This document shows, one piece after another, positions 59,101 to 64,000 of a stretch of DNA of 64,000 nucleotides; position 1 is the stretch's first letter, and each line of letters begins with the position of its first letter. Source of the stretch: Juglans regia (taxonomy: Eukaryota > Streptophyta > Magnoliopsida > Fagales > Juglandaceae); assembly GCF_001411555.2 (NCBI RefSeq), contig NC_049904.1:27665370-27729369 (forward strand), in the 5' to 3' direction. The notes beneath the pieces are model-generated. The model searched no databases and had not been told where the DNA came from. It worked only from the letters and a program-made list of their open reading frames with translations. The position numbers and the translations under genes are program-made.

Positions 59101-62100
59101 AATGGTGGAAAAAGATCAATTCGACAGATCATGAAAACGATGCACTCATATGAAGCTATATCGGGTCAGCTTGTAAGTCCTACCAAATCATCTATTTTCT
59201 TTTCAAATAATTCTCCTCTTGGTAGGAAGGGTGAGGTGCTTCGAATTACAGGTTTTGTGGAGGGGAAGTGGCCTTGTAATTATCTTGGAGTTCCATTACA
59301 TGTGAGCCGACTCACAGCTCGATTATTTGAGCCTTTGCTTATTAAAGTGCAGAAAACACTTGCGGGATAGAAGAGTAAAACTTTGTCCTTCAGGGGAAAA
59401 ATAATTCTTATCGAACATGTTCTAAGCAGCATGCCCATTCATATTTTATCGGTGCTAAATATTCCGAAGGGGGTCTATAAAGCTTTGATTTCCATTTTCT
59501 CTAATTTTCTTTGGGGTAGTGGGGAGGAATCAAAGAAAAGAAAATGGGTGGCTTGGAATCGAATTTGTTTGGGTTTGAGCATTAGAGATCTCTCTGAAGT
59601 TCAATCCTCTTTATTTATGAAATTTGCTTGGAAATTATTAGTTGGAAACTCTTTATGGGCTGAATTTGTTAGAAAACAATATGTTGGCGATGCTCATCCG
59701 GTGTCAGTCTTGGGCAACCCGCGGGGTACTAGATTCTGGAAAGGTATCATGTCTGTGTTTCCTTTGTTGATTAGTAATTCCAAATATTTGGTTCAATTAC
59801 TTTGAAATTGAATGCGGTTCTTGGAAATTATTTTTGGGATGAGCGCAAGCTTTGTGATTTGGTACCAGTGGAAATTGTTACAAAAATTATTTCATCTCAA
59901 GTAAGGCTGAGAACTGGATGGGATATCCTCATCTGGGTGCCGAAGTCTAATGGTAAATTTAGCACTAAGTCGGCATGGGAAATTATCCGAAAGAGAGGCA
60001 ATATCTATTCTTGGAGAAAATGGCAGTGGCAAAAACATGTTCCTAAAAAGATGTCCTTTGTTTGTTGGAGAGCCCGAAAGGAAGCATTACCTGTGGATGC
60101 ATTGATTCAAAAAATTGGTATTCCAATAGTTTCCAAATGTAATTGTTGTCTTTCTCCTCAGGTTGAAACTATTGATCATGTGTTGTGTGAAGGAGACATG
60201 GCGCGTAAAGTGTGGGATTATTTTGCTGCTGTTTTTGCTATTAGACTTCCTCAATTACGTACTTGGCAAGGTGTGGTAAACGTCTGGTGGCTTCGGGCAT
60301 CAAAATCATCTCAAGCTGGGTTGTGTAGAGGCATCATTCCCATTTTAATTACTTGGGCAATTTGGCGTTCAAAGTGTGCGGCACGTATGGAGGACGAGGC
60401 TATGAATTGGGCAGCTGTGGTTCAGATGGTCAAATATTTTTTGCTGGATATCTCTTCACAGTTCCGGTGCTTTTCAAGTTTGTCTTCTAGAGATGAAAGC
60501 ATTCTAAAGGAGTTGAACTGCCCTATTATTCCTCCTACCGTAAAGCCTCCTAAAGCAATAGCGTGGTCTCGGCCAAGGAGTGGATGGTTTAAACTTAATG
60601 TTGATGGGGTTTGAACGGAAATCCAGGGCCTTCTGGCGGTGGCGGTATCATACGAGACATTCATGGTCGTGCTTTGGCGGGATTTGCGCATTCCTACGGT
60701 GTCGACTAATTCAGTTGCTGAGGGATGTGCTTTATTGGATGGGCTTAGAATGGCGCAGCAGCTTGATATTAGAAACTTGATAGTTGAGTTGGACTCAAAA
60801 GTAGTGGTGGGATGGATCACATCTGGTTCTTGTAATCTCTGGTATATGTGGGATTTTTGGGAAGAAATCCAATCTCTTTTCTGACTGCTAAATTGCTGCA
60901 TTTATCACATTTATAGAGAAGCTAATATGGCAGCTGATTTTTTAGCAAAGGCCGGTGCTAATAGTAACATCATGGAGTTTGTTGGAAATGACATTGGTAT
61001 TGGACGGTTGCGGGGTCTTTGGAGGACGGACTTTTGGGAATTGTCTTATTTATGTAGATAAGTCCTAGTGTCTTGCTTGATTGTATATGGTTATTCCTCC
61101 GCCTCAGTGAGGGTTTTTTAATAAAAGTTCAATTTAAAAAAAAAAAAAAAATGCAGACGGAGACGGAGACAAATTTAACCTCATGCTGTCACAGCATTGT
61201 CAATTTAAATATGCATTAAAGAGAGAGGAACATAAGAAGTGTTGCACTATGTCATCTCCAAACTAATGAAAATGTTGCAACGATTAAATATCAACTTTTA
61301 GTCATCATTAACTATTACCCAAAGGTATCTGTCTTCATGTATGCTGAATCTGTAAACATGATAAATGAAAGCCAGTAGCAGCAATTCTGTAACATGGGAA
61401 TGAGAGAGTATATAACTTCTTCTTTTTTAGATCGGTAGGCATGAGAGAGTATATAAATATAGGCTAGCATCATGTGATCAAGGGCCCATGGCTACTTTAA
61501 ATGGCCAATATTATGCCTTTTTTGTGCACTGAAGATATCTATGGCTATGCATCAAGACAAACCAACCAAGCTGACTAAACTCTTAAGGGCCCATTTAGGG
61601 GACGTTTGGAGACCAAAATCATCTCAACTCATCTCATCTAATCATTACAACTTTATCAAATTTCTAAATAAAATACAATAAACAATTCAATTTTTTCAAA
61701 TCCCAAGACAAAATAATATTAAAAATAATATTCTAATAATATTTTATTCAACTTTCACTTTCATCTCAACTCATCTCATCTCCACTCACTATCCAAACCT
61801 CCCTAGGCTTGTTTGGAAAAAGTTTTCATCCCAAAATTCTCATTTCGTCTCATCCCATCTCCTTCCCAAACATCACTCAAATACAAATACTTACAAACTA
61901 ATCATTACAACTTTCCCAAACTTTCAAACAAAAAATAAAAAATAATTCAAATTTTTCAAATCAACAAGCTTGGGGAGTGAGATGAGATGAGAATTTTGTA
62001 AATAGTAATAAGATAGTTTGTGAATAGTAGTGAGATAGTTTGAGTTAATGTTTTATGAGGTTTTGGGAAATGAGAAAAGAAAAATTGAATAAAAAATATT

Positions 62101-63394
62101 ATAAAGTTAATATATTGTTAGAATATAATTTTTTAAGATTATTTTTGTTTGGGGATTTGAAAAAGTTGAATTGTTTTTTATTTTTTGTTTGAAAGTTTTG
62201 GAAAGTTGTAATGATTAATTTGAAAGTATTTGTGTTTGAACGATATTTAGGAAGGAGATGTGATTTGTTGAGATAAGATGAGATGAGAATTTTGGGATGT
62301 AAACTTTTTCCAAACCAGCCCTTAGTTTCTTGTGACGTCTCAGTATATCTGTGAATAGTAGTTAAATGGTTTGAGTTAAGATGTTTTATTGGGTTTTGAA
62401 AAAGGAGAGAAAAAATTGAATAAAAATATTATAAAGTTAAAAAATTTGTTTGAATATAATTTTTTAATATAATTTTTATTTTGAAATTTGAAAAAGTAGT
62501 ATTGTTTTTTGTGTTTTGTTTAGGAGTTTGGAAAATTCGTAATGATTAGATGAAAACGTTAAAAATTTGAAATTAAAAAGTGTTGTATTTGAGTGATGTT
62601 TAGGAAGGGAATTTCTTAGAATATCTGAGAATACTTGATAATAGTTATGTTGCCAAATGGACCCTTACTTTTCAAGGTAGCCATGCAACAGTAAGTACTA
62701 GTTTCTACTAAGATCGATTCAACCAAGTCTTCTATCCTCAGTGCTGAGGTCAGCCACAACAAACCATTTTCACCATCCAATCTTAAGGCCACGACCACCC
62801 CTAAGTTACAGATTAGAATGTCGCTAACGGGCATTTCACTAGCATAAAAGATTGTAACTATCAGGATGCTAATAATCTAACCATTCCTCTCTTCTATTCT
62901 TAAGAGTGATAAATAAAATGAGAGCAACAAAATGCCACAGAAACAAGTTTGTCTTATAGTGAAAAAGGAGAGAGGAGAGGGGACAATCTGAAGGAAAATT
63001 GCTTTAAGATCATAATAAGGAGTGGTTTACATTACAATTGTTAAATACCCAAAAGGAGCTACTGTAAATTTGTTACGTTGTGTAAACCAGTAGCATGGAT
63101 GATTTAGATTAAATATATTATCTACAGACCTCAAAATTTACATTTATGTATGGAAAAGGCATATTCAAGAGGAAGTCATACCTTAAAACTGCTTATTTTA
63201 GATGATACCCCAGTAGGTAATTCGCTTAGATCAGCATAGTAGGCTTCCATATGGAAAATATGAGTTCTACGCAAACTAAAAATCTTCACACTTGGAAATG
63301 GATGGTGTTTTTGCAAAAGTGCGCCATTTGAAAGTGTGCAAACTGGACCTTTATCTGATGAGAATCCTATGGAGAAAGGAAATGCGTCTTGAAC
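53173..63394 (-). CDS. HSP70-16-type chaperone (Hsp110/Hsp70 family), 3' half
   Basis: Eight minus-strand exons join in frame: 63182-63394, 56397-56492, 56136-56294, 55700-55900, 54441-54587, 54242-54364, 54023-54153 and 53173-53281. They encode about 392 residues: the substrate-binding half and the end. Evidence strings are VQDAFPFSIGFSSDKGP, VGPFQASHMEATKVKVRLQL, DIPVSEHVYGRMADAELLEA, TKDKKNALESYVYEMRDK, EEWLYEDGADES, LLDPIENRYKEEEARAQASK and a tail ending SMQVD. These follow the plant Hsp110-like branch of Hsp70, closest in my memory to Arabidopsis HSP70-16; such proteins act as nucleotide-exchange factors or co-chaperones for Hsp70. The ATPase half (roughly 370 residues) must lie beyond the right edge. 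Intron 63181-56493 is 6.7 kb and holds a LINE and MITEs. Exons are intact. Confidence 0.87.
53360..53596 (-). mobile_element. Full-length SINE with 13-bp target duplication
   Basis: Read on the minus strand, the element starts CCTAGGGGTTGGCATAAGTGG, with an A-box (GGCATAAGTGG) and a B-box (GGATCAAATTCC) about 50 bp downstream. It ends in a short A run (plus-strand T run at 53360-53371). AGAATATGTATAA occurs exactly at 53347-53359 and 53597-53609. Pol III boxes, A tail and perfect duplication define a tRNA-derived SINE. It lies in the last intron of the HSP70-16-type gene, in the same orientation as the gene. Confidence 0.88.
56291..56296 (-). other. Tandem NAGNAG splice acceptor
   Basis: On the minus strand the intron ends ...TATCAGCAG followed by CTATTGGAGG. 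Either AG gives an open frame, with or without one Gln. The exon is 159 or 156 nt. Such sites often yield both products. Confidence 0.6.
56665..57035 (+). pseudogene. LINE ORF1, acidic C-terminal fragment
   Basis: The first frame gives an acidic stretch (DDLHDGLL, DGVVEEGEVMAESEEDAW). After a frame change near 56870 it continues EDEDELEELAAKCYESDIDI and VVLERITRSNKHY, ending at a stop six bases before the ORF2 start. I have not recognised a gag-like zinc knuckle; that part would lie in the missing 5' portion. Confidence 0.5.
57041..61060 (+). pseudogene. LINE ORF2: endonuclease, RT, zf-RVT, RNase H
   Basis: The endonuclease begins MNILIWNIRGICSSK and keeps ALLEPF, FLGGDFNIFRD and LSDHCPMS, with a frameshift near 57260. 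The link region IKWLTEGDSNTAFFH starts near 58063. RT shows RPISLCSEVYKVMTKIMVSR, IDMAKAYDRVNW, GLRQGDPLSPYLFIL and an intact YADDLLLFA box near 59080. Then come FLWGSGEESKKRKWVAW, the zinc-binding part (VPKKMSFVCWRARKEALPVD, CNCC, IDHVLCEGD) and RNase H (GWFKLNVDG, VELDSKVVVGW, REANMAADFLAKAG). Stops or shifts occur near 57271, 57732, 57872, 58047, 58326, 58470, 59370, 59805 and 60614. The copy is dead, but less eroded than the minus-strand LINE at 41.5-44.1 kb. Confidence 0.88.
61583..62668. repeat. Nested cluster of family-A and foldback MITEs
   Basis: Outer ends are TTAAGGGCCCATTTAGG (61583) and CCAAATGGACCCTTA (about 62654-62668), inverted copies. Inside lie a standard family-A copy (about 61599-61803, ending CTCACTATCCAAACC), then a foldback element at about 61806-62321, then an unpaired right arm (62340-62650). 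I infer insertion of two elements into an older third. Confidence 0.6.
61806..62321. mobile_element. Foldback MITE with terminal repeats of about 160 bp
   Basis: The left arm GGCTTGTTTGGAAAAAGTTTT, CATCCCAAAATTCTCATTTCG and so on runs to about 61960. It is repeated in inverted form by the right arm, which ends GGATGTAAACTTTTTCC, AAACCAGCC. Matching continues almost without gaps for about 160 bp. The end motif TTGTTTGGAAA and the CTCATCTCATC array relate it to family A. Confidence 0.75.
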
Positions 63395-64000
63395 CTGTGA
63401 ATGACAGCAAGAGTTTTTTGATAAGGAATGAATGAAGGCATCTGTGAACATCATAATACCAATAAGAACTTCACACAAAAGTACAGCAGGCATCTCTAAT
63501 ATTCTGGTGGTGTTTTGAAGAGAATTTGAAACTTATGATAATCCATGCTTATTTCAGAAATGACTAATTTATATCATGTTTTTAGTGGTCAGAAAAAAAT
63601 AGAATTGAAAATAAGAATACAGAGGATGCCATTAGGAGTTAGTTTGAGTTAGTTCTCTATCAATGTCTCCAGCCTCAAGACCCAACTTTGATAGTCCAAC
63701 TCTTAGTAATGACAATTAATGAAGCTTATGCCCCTTCTCACGAAAGAATAGAAATAGGTAGGATTATGTATAAAAATAAAAAATTGTCCTGGAGAGATTA
63801 GAACAACATTATTTGCAGAATGGCCAACAATTGATATGTGGTAGTCCTAACTTCAAAGAAACATCTTTCCATATTAACCAGAAAAGATATGAAAACAAAG
63901 AATATAAGCACGCAAATGTCTGAAAACATGATGAACATGCGAAAAAAAACCAATAAGGTAGAAATCGTTGTATCTCGCTCCAAAAGATATCATCTTCATA
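63395..64000. other. Intron of the HSP70-16-type gene at the window edge
   Basis: No exon is recognised between the acceptor at 63395-63396 and the right end. The preceding exons with the ATPase domain must lie outside the window. A minus-strand frame at 63798-63983 shows no Hsp70 motif. Confidence 0.6.

Larger units (their letters stand above)
56662..61148 (+). mobile_element. 5'-truncated L1-type LINE with poly(A) tail
   Basis: The 4.5-kb element lies in one intron of the HSP70-16-type gene, opposite in direction. It begins inside the end of ORF1, continues through ORF2 (endonuclease, RT, zinc-binding part, RNase H) and ends in about 15 A. AAACGCAAACGGA (56649-56661) and AAATGCAGACGGA (about 61149-61161) match at 11 of 13 bases, the two differences being transitions, so I take them as the target duplication. 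The 5' truncation is usual for LINEs. Confidence 0.85.
61149..63181. other. Intron of the HSP70-16-type gene, MITE-rich
   Basis: This is the remainder of the long intron, right of the LINE. It contains the nest of foldback repeats at 61583-62668, listed separately. The other parts (61162-61582 and 62669-63181) show no exon or repeat that I recognise. Confidence 0.55.

Overview
The window is nuclear DNA from a plant. The evidence is spliced genes with GT-AG introns, plant-specific families (S40, DTX/MATE, At1g61900-type GPI protein, HSP70-16), very AT-rich intergenic DNA, and dense MITEs, LINEs, a SINE, a Ty3/gypsy element and a piece of plant mitochondrial 26S rRNA. A woody eudicot, perhaps of the order Fagales, is my guess from the general look of the genes and repeats; the sequence does not prove it.

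Layout: 1-11.2 kb is repeat-rich: a solo LTR nested in a MITE, then a decayed Ty3/gypsy element with one LTR (3.69-8.27 kb), then MITEs. At 11.3-11.9 kb (-) is a single-exon S40-type senescence-regulator gene with a TATA box and a distant cluster of CACGTG boxes. From 12 to 30 kb there is no convincing gene, but many non-autonomous DNA transposons whose ends and target duplications can be read directly: a family with 9-bp duplications, two TAA-flanked elements sharing one TAA, and hAT-like elements with 8-bp duplications. At 30.5 kb (+) is a small gene for a predicted N-myristoylated protein (MGNCC...). At 33.2-38.0 kb (+) is an eight-exon gene for a GPI-anchored protein, including a 12-nt microexon. 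From 38.4 to 44.9 kb are MITEs, two hAT-like elements, LINE fragments and a mitochondrial 26S rRNA insert between 37-bp direct repeats.

At 48.2-52.1 kb (+) is a seven-exon MATE (DTX40-like) transporter gene, convergent with the 3' half of an HSP70-16-type (Hsp110/Hsp70) gene on the minus strand (exons 53.17-63.39 kb; N-terminal half beyond the right edge). One intron of the HSP70 gene holds a 4.5-kb antisense L1-type LINE with a poly(A) tail and probable target duplication, plus a nest of foldback MITEs; another holds a full SINE with a 13-bp duplication.

The five host genes are functionally unrelated; nothing suggests a gene cluster or a new multi-gene system. The unusual content is the transposon archaeology, the mitochondrial insert and two fine splicing features. 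Exon models come from reading frames, splice consensus and remembered family sequences; no alignment or transcript data were available.
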